A DNA stretch of 64,000 bases, taken from the NCBI GenBank assembly GCA_021521415.1, contig JAIQDT010009134.1, forward strand, positions 1 through 64,000, given 5' to 3'. This document shows, one piece after another, positions 10,755-21,318 of the stretch. Each line of letters opens with the position of its first letter. Position 1 is the first letter of the stretch. Position numbers and translations under genes: made by a program. The notes beneath the pieces are model-generated. The model did not search any database. It was not told the origin of the DNA and was given only the letters and a program-made list of their open reading frames with translations. This DNA is from Bidens hawaiensis (lineage: Eukaryota > Streptophyta > Magnoliopsida > Asterales > Asteraceae).

Positions 10755-11977
10755 AGGTCTTGACAATGAAAACATTTGTGACGATTTAAAATTCTTTAGA
10801 CTTATGTTACAAGATGTCTTCAAAAGTGGTAAAAGAAGACATCTTGAATATAAGAACTATTGCAAGTCGGTTGAAAGAAAGTATTTGGGGCCGAATTGGT
10901 ACGTTCCAACCCGTTGGAACTCAACTTGTCATATGCTAAAGTGTGCTTTTGCCCAACGCCAAACTTTACAAGCTTTTCATAACAATCTTGTTGAAGAACG
11001 CGAGGCCGATATGTTTCCGGAAAGTGTTTGGGTCCAAGTCGGTTATTTGTTGGAGTATCTTGACGTGTTCAAAAAGTCAACAACAAAATTATCGGGAGTC
11101 TATTACCCAACTAGTTGTTGGGTTTTGCAAGAATTGTACTATATGTCTTGTGTTTTTAAAAGCTTTGCGGAGAAGAACAAACTCTTCAAGAATATTGTTG
11201 CGGTGATGAAGGAAAAGTTCATAAAATATTTTGAAAACATACCGCCGGTCTTTACTTGTGCCGCCGCATTAAACCCCTATTGGAATGTTAATGGGGTTGA
11301 GACAACGATTGAGGAAATATTCGACAACTTAGGTATGCACGAGATCGACCCGAAGTTGTCGACGGAAGCGAAGGAACAGTTCAACAAAAACCTTCAAGAC
11401 CTTTATGACCATTATTTTCAAATGTATGGTCCAAGCACGAAATCGTCTTTTGTGAAAAAAACAACTAGTAGGTCGTGCAATGACCCACTTATAAACTTGA
11501 TGAATGGGATTCGTGAATCGGCATCTAAGAGGCAAAGAGGAAACACACCAACTAGCGAACTTGGTCGATATAGTGGACCAAACTATGTTGAGGGAGCAAC
11601 GGTCGTTGCTCGACGAAATTCACAATATTGATTTGTTGGCTTGGTGGAAAGGTAAACAAAACGAATTTCCCATTCTATCCGCCATGGCTCGTGATTTGCT
11701 TGCCGTACACGCCTCAACGGTTGCTTCCGAATCGGTTTTTTCTCTTAGTGGGAGGGTGTTATCTATGCGAAGAACAAAATTAACTCCCGAGTCTCTAGAG
11801 GTTTGCATTTGCCTAAAGGACCATTTGGATGCGGTGGATCGTGTACAACACAAGGCGAACTTTGAAGACGAAATACCAATAGAGCGTCATATTCATGATG
11901 AGGAGGCGGAGGACGGGGTTTCTTCCGATAACGAAGACGAGGGTGAAGACGAGAATGAAGACGAAGAAGAGTTGTAA
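10755..11977 (+). pseudogene. hAT transposase C-terminal half, right arm, frameshifted
   Basis: The plus strand reads outward from the palindrome centre: mid-transposase region (GLDNENICDDLKFF, then VPTRWNST), then the dimerisation domain (DLLAWWKGKQNEFP, ASTVASESVFS) and an acidic Glu/Asp tail ending at 11977. Around 11610 this arm has 7 extra bases (a partial duplication of TTGCTC) that the left arm lacks. They shift the frame, so the first part ends at 11631 and the dimerisation domain lies in another frame. As in the left arm, the first catalytic Asp region is missing. The few residue differences from the left arm show limited divergence since the palindrome formed. Confidence 0.8.
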
Positions 11978-12220
11978 TTTGTGTTTTTTATTTGTTTTAG
12001 TACAATTATTTGTAACTTGTTCAACTAATATTTAGTTTTGATTTGTTTAATTATAATTACTTTTGTTACCCATGATTAATTTTTTGTTACTTTTTTAATA
12101 ACGACGAACATTTTATTTATTTAAACAATAAATATTACAAACATTATTGAAACATAAACGATACTAAACATAACAACTAAAACTTAAAAAACAAAGTCCG
12201 TCGTTTTAATTCAAGAATAC

Positions 12221-12472
12221 TTATTTTTGGGTTGTAGAGCCGGACGATTCTCTCACTTCCGCTTTTTTAGCATCTAAACTTCTTTTCTCTCGACAATACT
12301 TATTCGTATGTTTTCGTAATGTCGAGTTGGACCCTGCTTTAAGAAACTTCGAGCAATATTTGCAACGTGCCATCTCATGTGAGTCGGTCATTAGACACAA
12401 ATCGTAATGAACCCAAACATCGGGGCATCTTGTTGTTTCGATCACCGTAACAACGTCGTCATTAGTTGCCAT
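12221..12472 (-). CDS. BED zinc-finger protein of the hAT element (right copy)
   Basis: Mirror copy of the 83-residue BED frame of the left arm, starting at the ATG at 12472. Three substitutions are visible relative to the left copy (Met to Thr and Ala to Thr near the N-terminus, Gly to Arg near the C-terminus). The zinc ligands (C-x2-C, H, C) are kept in both copies. It converges on the transposase frame that ends at 11977. Confidence 0.7.
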   Translation of the reverse strand: MATNDDVVTVIETTRCPDVWVHYDLCLMTDSHEMARCKYCSKFLKAGSNSTLRKHTNKYCREKRSLDAKKAEVRESSGSTTQK

Positions 12473-12800
12473 TTGTTGTCGGTTTAAGCTTAATTGTGTT
12501 TTGGTGTGTGTTTTATAGTTTTGGAAGTGGTTTAACAAGTACACACTCATACATTGATATTTATAAAATGAAAATTAGCTATATATAGTAATAAAACCGG
12601 TTCCAACGGTCAAAAACTGCTATATAGCCGTTGGAACCGGCTTCTAACGGCTATAATGTTTGAATTTAAAAAAAAAACCGGTGGAACCGGTTTTTACGTA
12701 ATAACTGGTCCCGGTTCCAACCCTACCCGGTTCCTAAAAGTTTGCATTTCTGGACATCGGTTCGGGTCGGGAACCAAACCGGTTCCTGACTGGAACCGGT

Positions 12801-12880
12801 GTCATTTTCTACCCGGTGTGAAAAAAACTGGTTCCGAACCGGTTCGGGTTTTCAAGGTGAACCCGATTTGTGCACGTCTA
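12801..12880. repeat. hAT terminal region (right end only)
   Basis: The last 80 bases have no partner on the left. On the minus strand they begin TAGACGTGCACAAATC, like other plant hAT termini, and continue into AACCGGTTCGG motifs. The next eight bases (TCCATCTC, 12881-12888) would be the target duplication, but no matching copy remains on the left. Confidence 0.55.
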
Positions 12881-12885
12881 TCCAT

Positions 12886-13282
12886 CTCAGCTTTTAACAC
12901 CCATGAATAAAGTGATGATATATTTTGATATGCCATCTCTCTTTATCTTTGTTGTTGACTTTCTTTTGTCAACCATGTTTCTTTTTGTACTTATGTGGAT
13001 TTTAATTTCGCTTTTAGCATGACTTTTCTTTAGATTTCCATCTATAAGTGACTCTTCTTGAACTTATGCTTCTGTTTTGCCAAAGCCTCCCCCCCTGCTA
13101 AGAGGTCTAAACTAACAAAAAAGAAAAGTGCAAACTAAGGCCTTAGGATCCCGGAACATTTCCCCAAGGAAAACAACAAATCAAACTAAATAAAAAACCA
13201 AAACTAACAAAATAGTTAGGCCAAACACCCAAACGGGTCTCAACCAAAAAGCGTAGACAACTTACGAAGAACAACCCAAAAG
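12886..13282. repeat. Dispersed repeat family F, copy 1 (cut by Gypsy LTR)
   Basis: Matches 40010-40440 over its whole length (shared TTTTGATATGCCAT, AAGGCCTTAGGATCCCGGAA and AGAACAACCCAAAAG). The first 70 bases also match 39543-39612. It is bounded on the left by the hAT end and on the right by a truncated Gypsy LTR. Confidence 0.8.
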
Positions 13283-14091
13283 CAACTATTCAATAAACGT
13301 GGATTAACGTTGTACCGACCCGTTTGATTAACCGACAACCAATTCCTCCCCATCACTTTTAAGATCAATTTCTTACAGTCCACAATTTGTACCGAGGCTA
13401 TAGTATTCGAATTGGTTGTTGATTTCTTCCTATTAACGCGTTAGACATCACAAATCACAAACTAGTCAACCGAATACTAGTAATTACAATTAGTTGACCA
13501 GTCAAACGAACACCAAAAGACATAATCTTAAAGTATGATACACTAGCCATACCTAGGAAGATTATGGAGTAAATGCGTCAATCACTTCAGTTCCGAAACT
13601 GCTCAAACGGACAGCCACCCGGTAAGACTAAAACAAGCAGTTTATGATCAATACGTGAGACATAAAGATGGATTATGGTGTAATAGACCTAGGGAAACAT
13701 AGAACTCACCTTCAATAGAAGTTTTATGCCCACACCCTGGCTGTAAACAAGATGATTGCAGGGGTGAGCTACATCTTTGCTGGCCGTTCAATTTAAGAGA
13801 GAAAAAAAAGTGAAGCATGTGGGGAACATGATGAGTGGATGAGTAGTTCAATAATGGTGAGTTGCTATTGATGTCTTGGTCGGCTAAAGGAGGAAAAAGG
13901 TAAGAAGAGTAGTTGGGAGAACATGGTGAGTGCAAGAGTGGTTGAATGATTCAACCTGAATCATCTCTTCTGTTTGATATAATATCAAAGTTACACCATG
14001 GCCCCTCCTACTTAAAGAATATGGCATTTGAGAGGAAAGCTAAATAATTTAACGGACCAGGATAACGAGAAGGAAATTAACGGGTGTTACA
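13283..14091 (-). repeat. Truncated Gypsy 3' LTR
   Basis: The first ~809 bases of the LTR, read on the minus strand from TGTAACACCCG at 14091. The match to the full LTR ends at 13283 (corresponding to 20467), where repeat family F begins. The missing ~1.25 kb was lost by deletion. Confidence 0.85.
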
Positions 14092-14104
14092 AGTCTACCC
14101 CCTT
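14092..14104 (-). promoter_or_regulatory. Polypurine tract
   Basis: The minus strand reads AAGGGGGTAGACT directly before the LTR start TGTAACACC, as expected for plus-strand priming. Confidence 0.75.
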
Positions 14105-15430
14105 ATAATGGGATTCGTCCCCGAATCCTGATGCGACAGGAACAACTGCGGATACAGTTTCATCAACTCATCTTCGGATTCCCAAGTAGCCTCGGAACCC
14201 TTACGGTGCTTCCACTGCACCTTAACCTGCGTAACCACTTTATTCCTCAAATGCTTTTCCTGACGGTCAAGTATAGCGATAGGCTCTTCAATGTAGTTTA
14301 ACTTACTATCAAGCTCGATATCGTCAAGAGGCACATGGGCCTCCTCATCTGTTAAACATTTCCTCAAATGAGACACGTGGAAAGTAGGATGAATCCCCGC
14401 GAGTTCGTCGGGTAAATCCAGTCTATACGCTACCTCACCAACTCGTGACAAGATACGGAACGGACCAATGAATTTCGAATTGAGTTTCCCCCTTTTACGA
14501 AAACGAATAATACCTTTCCAAGGAGAAACTTTCAACATAACAGGTCACCAACCTCGAACTCAATAGGTCTCCGCCTTTTGTCCGCATAAGACTTTTGACG
14601 ATCCTGAGCGACCTTAAAAAAAGCCCTTATCTTATCGAGTTTTTCAGTCGTGGCCTCAACCACTTCCAAACTACCCAACTGTTTCTGACCAATGGAGCCC
14701 CAACAAACCGGAGTCCTACACCTACGCCCATACAACATCTCAAACGATGGCATTCCAATCGTATCGTGATAACTGTTATTATACGAGAATCGACTAATGG
14801 TAAGTGACGATCCCAACTACCACCAAAATCGATAACACAAGCCCGCAACATATCTTCTAGAGTTTGAATGGTTCTCTCGGATTGACCATCCATCTGCGGG
14901 TGATAAGCGGTACTAATAAGAAGTTTGGTACCCATCTCCTCATGGAATTTCTTCCAAAATCGGGAGGTAAAACGCGTATCCCTATCCGAAACAATAGATA
15001 CGGGCACTCCGTGCCTAGAAACGATCTCACGAATGAACACATCGGCCAGCTGCTCAGAATTAAAAGTTTCTCTAATTGGCAAGAAATGAGCGCTCTTAGT
15101 CAATCTATCCACGATTACCCAAATTGTGTCATAACTACCCTTAGGAGTACGAGGCAACTTAGTCACAAAGTCCATCGTAAGATGTTCCCACTTCCACTCA
15201 GGTATTTCTAGGGGTTGTAGCTTCTCGAAAGGCTTCTGGTGTTCATCCTTAACTTGTAGACACGTCAAACACTTACTCACGTACTGAGCCACCTCATACT
15301 TCATCGTGGGCCACCAGAAATTCTTCTTCAGGTCTTGGTACATCTTGGTCGCGCCCGGATGAATGGAATAGCGCGACTTATGTGCTTCATCCAATATCTG
15401 GCTCCTGGATCCTCCATGCTTGGGTACCAT
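14095..15430 (-). pseudogene. Gypsy integrase with chromodomain-like C-terminus
   Basis: From 15430 leftward: HHCC zinc region (H-x3-H...C-x2-C, with CLTCLQVK), then the catalytic core with Asp in TMDFVTKLP, Asp in IVSDRDTRF and Glu in [10 protein letters not shown], so all three DDE residues are visible. A frameshift near 14800 moves to the frame with [10 protein letters not shown], and another near 14535 leads to the GPFRILSRVG module. The tail contains EEPIAILDRQ and VQWKHRKGSEATWE, which resembles a plant chromovirus chromodomain that guides integration to heterochromatin. The two frameshifts make the gene inactive. Confidence 0.85.
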
Positions 15431-16185
15431 AAACGACCGTCCTTATACTTCACCCCGTCACCGACGTTTTCTAAAAATTTCTCCTGACCCCAAATACGTT
15501 CTGACATAATCCATTCCACCTGTAAGGCCTCGTTCTGAACATTGGCTATCTGTTTTAAAATATCGGGTCTGAGGATAAGCTGGTAAGACACCCGAATAGG
15601 ATTCGGTCTCTTCTTCCGGCTCAACGCGTCGGCTACCACGTTAGCCTTGCCAGGGTGATACATAATCTCCAGATCATAGTCCTTAATCAATTCTAACCAC
15701 CGACGCTAACGCATATTCAGTTCCTTTTGTTCGAAGAAATACTTTAAGCTCTTATGATCGGTATAGATAGTACAAGGAACACCATACAAATAATGTCTCC
15801 ATAACTTAAGCGCGAACACAACCGCCGCCAGTTCCAAATCGTGAGTAGGATAATTCGCCTCATGAGGCTTTAACTGCCGTGAGGCATAAGCTATGACTCG
15901 ACTCCGTTGCATCAGAACACATCCAAGCCCCTGATAAGAGGCGTCAGAGTAAACAACCAGATCCTCGGTGCCATCGGGTAGAGCTAAAACCGGAGCATGC
16001 GTCAACTTGTCCTTTAATTCAAGGAAAGCCTCCTCCTGCTTAGGACCCCACACAAACTTAACATTCTTCTTAGTTAACTTGGTTAACGACGAAGCGATTT
16101 TTGAGAAGTCGGGAATGAAGCGGCGGTAATACCCCGCCAATCCCAGAAAACTATGAATTTCAGACGGAGACTTAGGAGGTTCCAT
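15431..16185 (-). pseudogene. Gypsy RNase H and connection region
   Basis: Starts with the RT thumb/connection motif ([16 protein letters not shown]) and contains the RNase H motifs [18 protein letters not shown] and [14 protein letters not shown] replaces the expected Gln codon at about 15704-15706, after which the same reading frame continues with [17 protein letters not shown] frameshift near 15420 separates this segment from the integrase. Confidence 0.85.
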
Positions 16186-17105
16186 TCGTTCATGGCTTCC
16201 ACCTTTGCAGGGTCGACCAGAATACCGCTCGAGTTAATGACATGACCCAAGAATTGAACCTCGCGTAGCCAAAAAGAACCCTTAGAAAATTTCGTGTACA
16301 ATTTATTCTTTCGCAAAGCTTCCAAAACTTCCGTGAGATGACCAGCGTGATCGGACTCACTTTTGGAATACAAAAGAATGTCATCGATAAACACAATAAC
16401 AGAACGATCAAGCATCGGCCTACACACCCGGTTCATAAGATCCATGAACGCAGCTGGTGCATTAGTCAAACCGAAAGACATCACGAGAAATTCATAGTGC
16501 CCATAACGAGTGCGGAAGGAAGTCTTAGGGATATCTTCCTCATGAATTTTCAACTGGTGATACCCGGACCTAAGGTCGATTTTTGAAAACCAACTAGCTC
16601 CTTGGAGCTGATCAAATAAGTCGTCGATCCTTGGTAAAGGGTATCGAATTTCCACAGTAAGTTTATTCAATTCACAGTAGTCAGTGCACATCCGCATGCT
16701 ACCGTCTTTCTTTTTGACGAACAAGACTAGGGCACCCCAAGGTGAGATGCTCGGTCGAATGAAGCCCTTGTCAAGCAAGTCTTCCAATTGAGTCATAAGT
16801 TCTTTCATTTCTTTTGGTGCTAGACGGTAAGGGGCTCAAGCAACAGGTTTTGCACCTGGAACAAGGTCTATTCGGAACTCGACTTCGCGATCCGGCGGCA
16901 TATCTGACAAATCATCAGGAAAAACATCCGGGAAATCCCAAACAATAGGAACATCACCGACAGTAGCATCCTCGGTTTTCACGTTTATAGCATACGCCAG
17001 ATACGCTCCGCACCCCCGTTGCATCAATTTTCTCGCCTTTAGCATGGATATGATAGGTGTAGTTGCACCATTCCGATCACCGAAGACCATAATTTGGGTC
17101 CCCAT
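16083..17105 (-). pseudogene. Gypsy reverse transcriptase
   Basis: The segment from 17105 leads into RT with FPDVFPDDL and VEFRIDLVPG. A TGA at about 16835 (from an Arg-type CGA) breaks the frame before the RT fingers. The RT body has [33 protein letters not shown] and the active site [10 protein letters not shown] (catalytic Asp pair kept). A frameshift near 16190 joins to the next segment. RT copies element RNA into cDNA in the virus-like particle. Confidence 0.88.
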
Positions 17106-17412
17106 CCGGGGCCCTTAGACGTACAAGTTTCTGACCACAAATGATCTGAGCATCAACACTCGCGAGCCAGTCCATCCCAAGCACCACATCGAAATAGCCA
17201 AGCGGCATCAAGTACAGTCGCACCGGAAATCTATACCCAGACAACTCGATGGTACAACCCTGAATAGCCCTAGACACGGATACAGACTTTCCTACGGCGA
17301 CCTCAACATCAAACACATCAACTACGCGCTCGGGTAATTTATTCAACAAGGAACAGAAAGTGGTAGACACAAAACTTCTACTGGCACCCGAATCAAATAA
17401 AACGGTTGCCTA
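17077..17412 (-). pseudogene. Gypsy aspartic protease
   Basis: The active-site triplet is visible at about 17385-17395 (FDSGASRSF), followed by the flap region and the C-terminal motif VVLGMDWLA near 17190. A TAG lies just upstream of FDSGAS (about 17410), cutting the frame from gag. This enzyme would process the polyprotein. Confidence 0.8.
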
Positions 17413-17499
17413 TATTTCATCAAGTAAATAGGTACCTGGTATATTATTACACTACTTACTTAGCTACTTGAACACACAAACGTTTCCAAAGGAAAAGAA

Positions 17500-18808
17500 A
17501 TTCAAAATGGTAAATTATAATGACGTATTGGGAAAAGTACCCGAAACAACGTCCGCATCATCCTTTGCCTCTTTCTTGGTGATATTGAAGGCCCTCGCCC
17601 TGACCTTTGGCTTTTCTTCCAATTTCCCCCTCGAGGAAGTTCCCGGGTCGGGCCCCCCAGTCTTGATAGTAGGGCAGTTTGATGACAGGTGGCCAGCTCC
17701 CTTACAGCGGACTCAAGTCAACGTCGGACACTCGAAATGGGGGTGTCCAACCTTATCACAACGAAAACAGGAACTTGACCCATGCTTACATTCCCCTTTG
17801 TGCTGTTTCCCGCACTTCTTGCACTTTACAAACGCCACATATTTCTTAAAATCCGGATTCTCAATCTTAACCCTCTTCTCGGCCGAATTAAAGTTGTTTC
17901 CCCGGGCCGTTTACCGTACGAATTTGAATTCCACGTCTTCCTAGTCTCGGTTGGCGGTAACTACGGAATGAAACGAGTTCATGTTGGTGGTCATCACACC
18001 CCTTCGAATATCCGCCGGAAGACCCTTCACATAGTTTTTAATCCTCTTGGCTTCGGGAGTTACCAAATCAGGACATAAGCGAGCCATCTTATTAAACTTC
18101 GTGGTGTACTCCCGATGCGTCATACTGCCAGCCTCCAAGGTCAAGAAATCTTGTTCAATCTTATCCAATTCGGGTGGAGGACAAAACTGATCAAGAACCA
18201 ACTTCTTCAACTCAACCCAAGTCATCCTCCTAATAGAACGATCACCCATAGCCCGCACCAGATTATCCCACCAACATAGCGCTTCAGAACGAAACGAGGC
18301 AGTCGCGAAGGTCACCATGTCCTCCCCTTACACTTACTAACCCTCAATACGACCTCCATTTCTCTCACCCACTGATGTGCTGCCAACGCATCCTTAGTAC
18401 CGTCGAAGGAAGGAGGGTCACACTTCTTAAAATCTCCATACGAACAACCTCGTGTAGATACACTAAAGGTGCGGACCTCGTCTTCATCCTCACCTGGCAC
18501 AAACACCTCTTCCTCCCCGGCTGGCATCTCCTTACCCATCCCTTCCTTATCCGAACTCTTACCCATAAGTGATTTTCCATGGCCCTGACAGCCTCGGTAA
18601 CGCTTTCGGGAATGGCGCTTTGGAGAACCTGGTAAACCTCATCCGCGATAGCCGCGCGTATAGCAGGATCTAGGGCAGGGTTACCTTCTTCCTCATGGAT
18701 AGGGGTTTCTTCCTGTTGCGGGGCTGGATCACCTCTCTCGGCCTCGGCACGTGGCTTACGACCACGAACACTAGGACGTCCTCTCTTAGTTGCACGATTA
18801 ATAACCAT
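17500..18808 (-). pseudogene. Gypsy gag with CCHC knuckles
   Basis: Starts at the ATG at 18808 (MVINRATKRGRPS, basic). A frameshift near 18570 shifts to the frame with DPPSFDGTKDALAA, and another near 18315 leads to the retrotransposon gag core (ALCWWDNLVRAM, VLDQFCPPPELDKIEQDF, YTTKFNKMARLCPDLV, ending at 17941). Farther on, at about 17700-17830 on the minus strand, CCHC nucleic-acid-binding knuckles can be read (CFRCDKVGHPHFEC, then RCKGAGHLSSNC, with a TGA between them). Capsid protein, inactivated. Confidence 0.8.
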
Positions 18809-19209
18809 GTCTTATCCTTACAAATACAGAATTGTAACACTGTCAATAAACCTTAACGCTAACGCCATGAGAGTTAGCCATATCCTATCCATACAAAGAC
18901 TTCTAACATAGTCAGACACAAGTAGTATTTAGGACTTGGAAGGTAAAGGTAGATTGCTAATAACGTTGATCAAGTGTTATTAGTCGTTTACTTCACCTGC
19001 CCGTCCTGAGCACCCCCTGCTCCTAACCATATTAGCATCCCATCTAACACTTAAACAATTAATCATATTCTGGAAACTTTAAAAATTCAAGGAATGACTA
19101 AACAATTAAAGTTACCTCTTGGCGTGCAGCTACTCGCGGTTGGCATACTAGTCTTTTCCCTTACAGTTTGAGTCCAAGCATTCGGGGATGCTCGGATCCC
19201 TCGAACCAT
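18809..19209 (-). other. Gypsy 5' leader
   Basis: About 400 bases between PBS and gag start. No open frame or other feature seen. Confidence 0.6.
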
Positions 19210-19222
19210 GGCTCTGATACCA
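19210..19222 (-). promoter_or_regulatory. Primer-binding site (tRNA-Met type)
   Basis: The minus strand reads TGGTATCAGAGCC three bases after the LTR end (CTTCCA), complementary to the 3' end of initiator tRNA-Met. Confidence 0.85.
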
Positions 19223-19225
19223 ACT

Positions 19226-19716
19226 TGGAAGACCCTGACTCCCGGTGGTCCCACAGTTGGTACTCATGCGCGATATTTACAAAAATACTTAAACTTAAAC
19301 AGCTCGTTCCATTAAAATAATAATTCAGAGTATAGGTTCAGCGGAAAATTATTAAAACAAATTCCCAAAATCAAAATGAAATGTATTTAATAAAACATTA
19401 AAAGAGAATGTTTAATTTTATTGAAACTTCCGACTAAGTATGCCTTCAACCGACCGAGTCATCTCGAGCACGTCCAAGCGGTAAGCATCATCCTCTTAAC
19501 CTGAAACTCACACTAACATGTACACAAAGTCAGCTTAAGCTGAGTGAGTTCAAGTTTAAATAAATAACATCTTTAATAATAATAGATTTCATTCCTCAGA
19601 AGCCACAGTATGCTACGGTGGCTACCGTAGCTTACGGTAGCCCCTGCAGAAAAACCATATCGACAATAATAATAGGTAATCGTTCTTATATATATAAACA
19701 TCTCAATACATGCTTT

Positions 19717-19761
<45 letters not shown>

Positions 19762-21290
19762 CATTCAATAATAACATTCAGGGCCGGGAAAACGTACAAC
19801 CCCAACACGTAACATTCTACCAACGCGTGCAAACACGAAGTAGGCATACGTAACATCCGTAGTCGATAACAACTACAAAATTCGCCAAATATTGGCCATA
19901 CACATCAATACATCATCCAATATTATCATCTTAAGGCCTATCCTATATAAATAAGCCTATGCAAAATAATTTAAACGGTTCTTCAAGCAAAATCGTTTAA
20001 GTGTACATGCTAGCCCAAAACTTAAAAAGAGTAAAAAGGGCATCATGAACTCACCAGCCACAAGGCACAAATTCACCACGAGCTAGAGAATCCCTAAGTA
20101 TCCCCACAACTCAAACACCTGTCGGTTTATAAACAATCATTACAAACGACACCGAAAGGACTCGTTTATCCTACGGGACGTTCTAACACTGTTCGAGTAC
20201 CTAAGGCCTCGACCTCACCAATCTCATTCATAACAGCTCCCGGGCCTTACTTATACCCACACGACTCTTAGATACTCCCGGGAACAAAGAATTCTCAATT
20301 TGCCCCCGGAAGCACTATGTGATACTAACACGCGCGTTTAAGAGTCGGTTAGGCTATTAACATCCAACTCAGCCCCATGTGGACCCAATATGATGAATTC
20401 ACAGTCAACAAGTCCACACGACGCTACACGAGTCAAATGGGTCGGTAACTCTTAAGTACAAAGTACCAACTATTCAATAAACGTGGATTAACGTTATACC
20501 GACCCGTTTGATTAACCGACAACCAATTCCTCCCCATCACTTTTAAGATCAATTTCTTACAGTCCACAATTTGTACCGAGGCTATAGTATTCTAGCTATA
20601 GTATTCTAATTGGTTGTTGATTTCTTCCTATTAACGCGTTAGACATCACAAATAACAAACTAGTCAACCGAATACTAGTAATTACAATTAGTTGACCAAT
20701 CAAACGAACACCAAAAGACATAATCTTAAAGTATGATACACTAGCCATACCTAGGAAGATTATGGAGTAAAGGCGTCAATCACTTCAGTTCCGAAACTGC
20801 TCAAACGGACATCCACCCGGTAAGACTAAAACAAGCATTTTATGATCAATACGTGAGACATAAAGATGGATTATGGTGTAATAGACCTAGGGAAACATAG
20901 AACTCACCTTCAATAGAAGTTTCATGCCCACACCCTGGCTGTAAACATGATGATTGCAGGGGTGAACTACATCTTTGCTGGCCGTTCAATTTAAGAGAGA
21001 AAAAAAAAGTGAAGCATGTCGGGAACATGATGAGTGGTTGAGTAGTTCAATAATTGTGAGCTGCTCTTGATGTCTTGGTCGACTAAATGAGGAAAAAGGT
21101 AAGAAGGGTAGTTGGGAGAACATGGTGAGTGCAAGAGTGTTTGAATGATTCAACCTGAATCATCTCTTCTGTATGATATAATATCAAAGTTACACTATGG
21201 CCCCTCCTACTTAAAGAATATGGCATTTGAGAGGAAAGCTAAATAATTTAACGGACCGGGATAACGAGAAGGAAATTAACGGGTGTTACA
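19226..21290 (-). repeat. Full-length Gypsy 5' LTR, 2,065 bases
   Basis: On the plus strand it starts TGGAAGACCC and ends GGTGTTACA, giving TG...CA ends. The part 20467-21290 matches the truncated 3' LTR. It contains an (AT)n tract at about 19720-19760, a 15-base local duplication at 20583-20612 absent from the other LTR, and a strong small hairpin at 19620-19642. Confidence 0.85.
19720..19760. repeat. (TA)n microsatellite inside LTR
   Basis: About 20 TA dinucleotides. Confidence 0.9.
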
Positions 21291-21318
21291 AGTCTACCCC
21301 CTTACAATGGGATTCGTC
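21291..21318 (-). repeat. Relic of a second Gypsy 3' internal end
   Basis: Outside the 5' LTR the sequence repeats the polypurine tract and adjoining internal bases (compare 14092-14119) up to GGGATTCGTCC, then switches to LINE-like DNA. A 5' LTR should not be preceded by a PPT, so this is a leftover of a tandem or recombined element. Confidence 0.75.

Larger units (their letters stand above)
6104..12880. mobile_element. Palindromic (fold-back) hAT transposon derivative
   Basis: The left arm (6104-7317 plus 9909-10729) and right arm (10755-12800) are near-perfect reverse complements around a 25-base centre (10730-10754). Each arm carries, from outside in, an AACCGG-rich subterminal region, a BED zinc-finger ORF pointing inward, and the C-terminal half of a hAT transposase pointing outward. 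The right side keeps a further 80 bases ending in TAGACGTGCACAAATC (minus strand at 12880), which looks like a hAT terminus. The left side lacks these bases and is fused to the 71-base array. The catalytic N-terminal part of the transposase is missing from both arms, so the element cannot be autonomous. A 2,586-base LTR element interrupts the left arm. Confidence 0.85.
13283..21290 (-). mobile_element. Chromodomain Gypsy retrotransposon (Tekay-like), degenerate
   Basis: Minus-strand order is 5' LTR (19226-21290), PBS, gag, protease, RT, RNase H, integrase, chromodomain-like tail, polypurine tract and truncated 3' LTR (13283-14091). Integrase downstream of RT makes it Gypsy. The C-terminal chromodomain-like segment and the gag style point to the Tekay chromovirus group; that assignment is from memory of the family. 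Several stops and frameshifts make it inactive. Confidence 0.85.

Noticed and set aside
6431..12472. Autonomous hAT with split convergent genes
   Set aside because: The first catalytic Asp region is missing in both arms, both outer ends derive from the same terminus, and one arm is frameshifted.
14627..14807. Second integrase gene
   Set aside because: Overlapping frames are one integrase broken by frameshifts, not two genes.
17468..18078. Plus-strand ORFs of 98-158 codons
   Set aside because: Antisense to the Gypsy gag/protease region, where minus-strand motifs (CCHC, gag core) are clear.
19566..19764. Ile/Tyr-repeat protein
   Set aside because: Translation of the (TA)n microsatellite inside the LTR.
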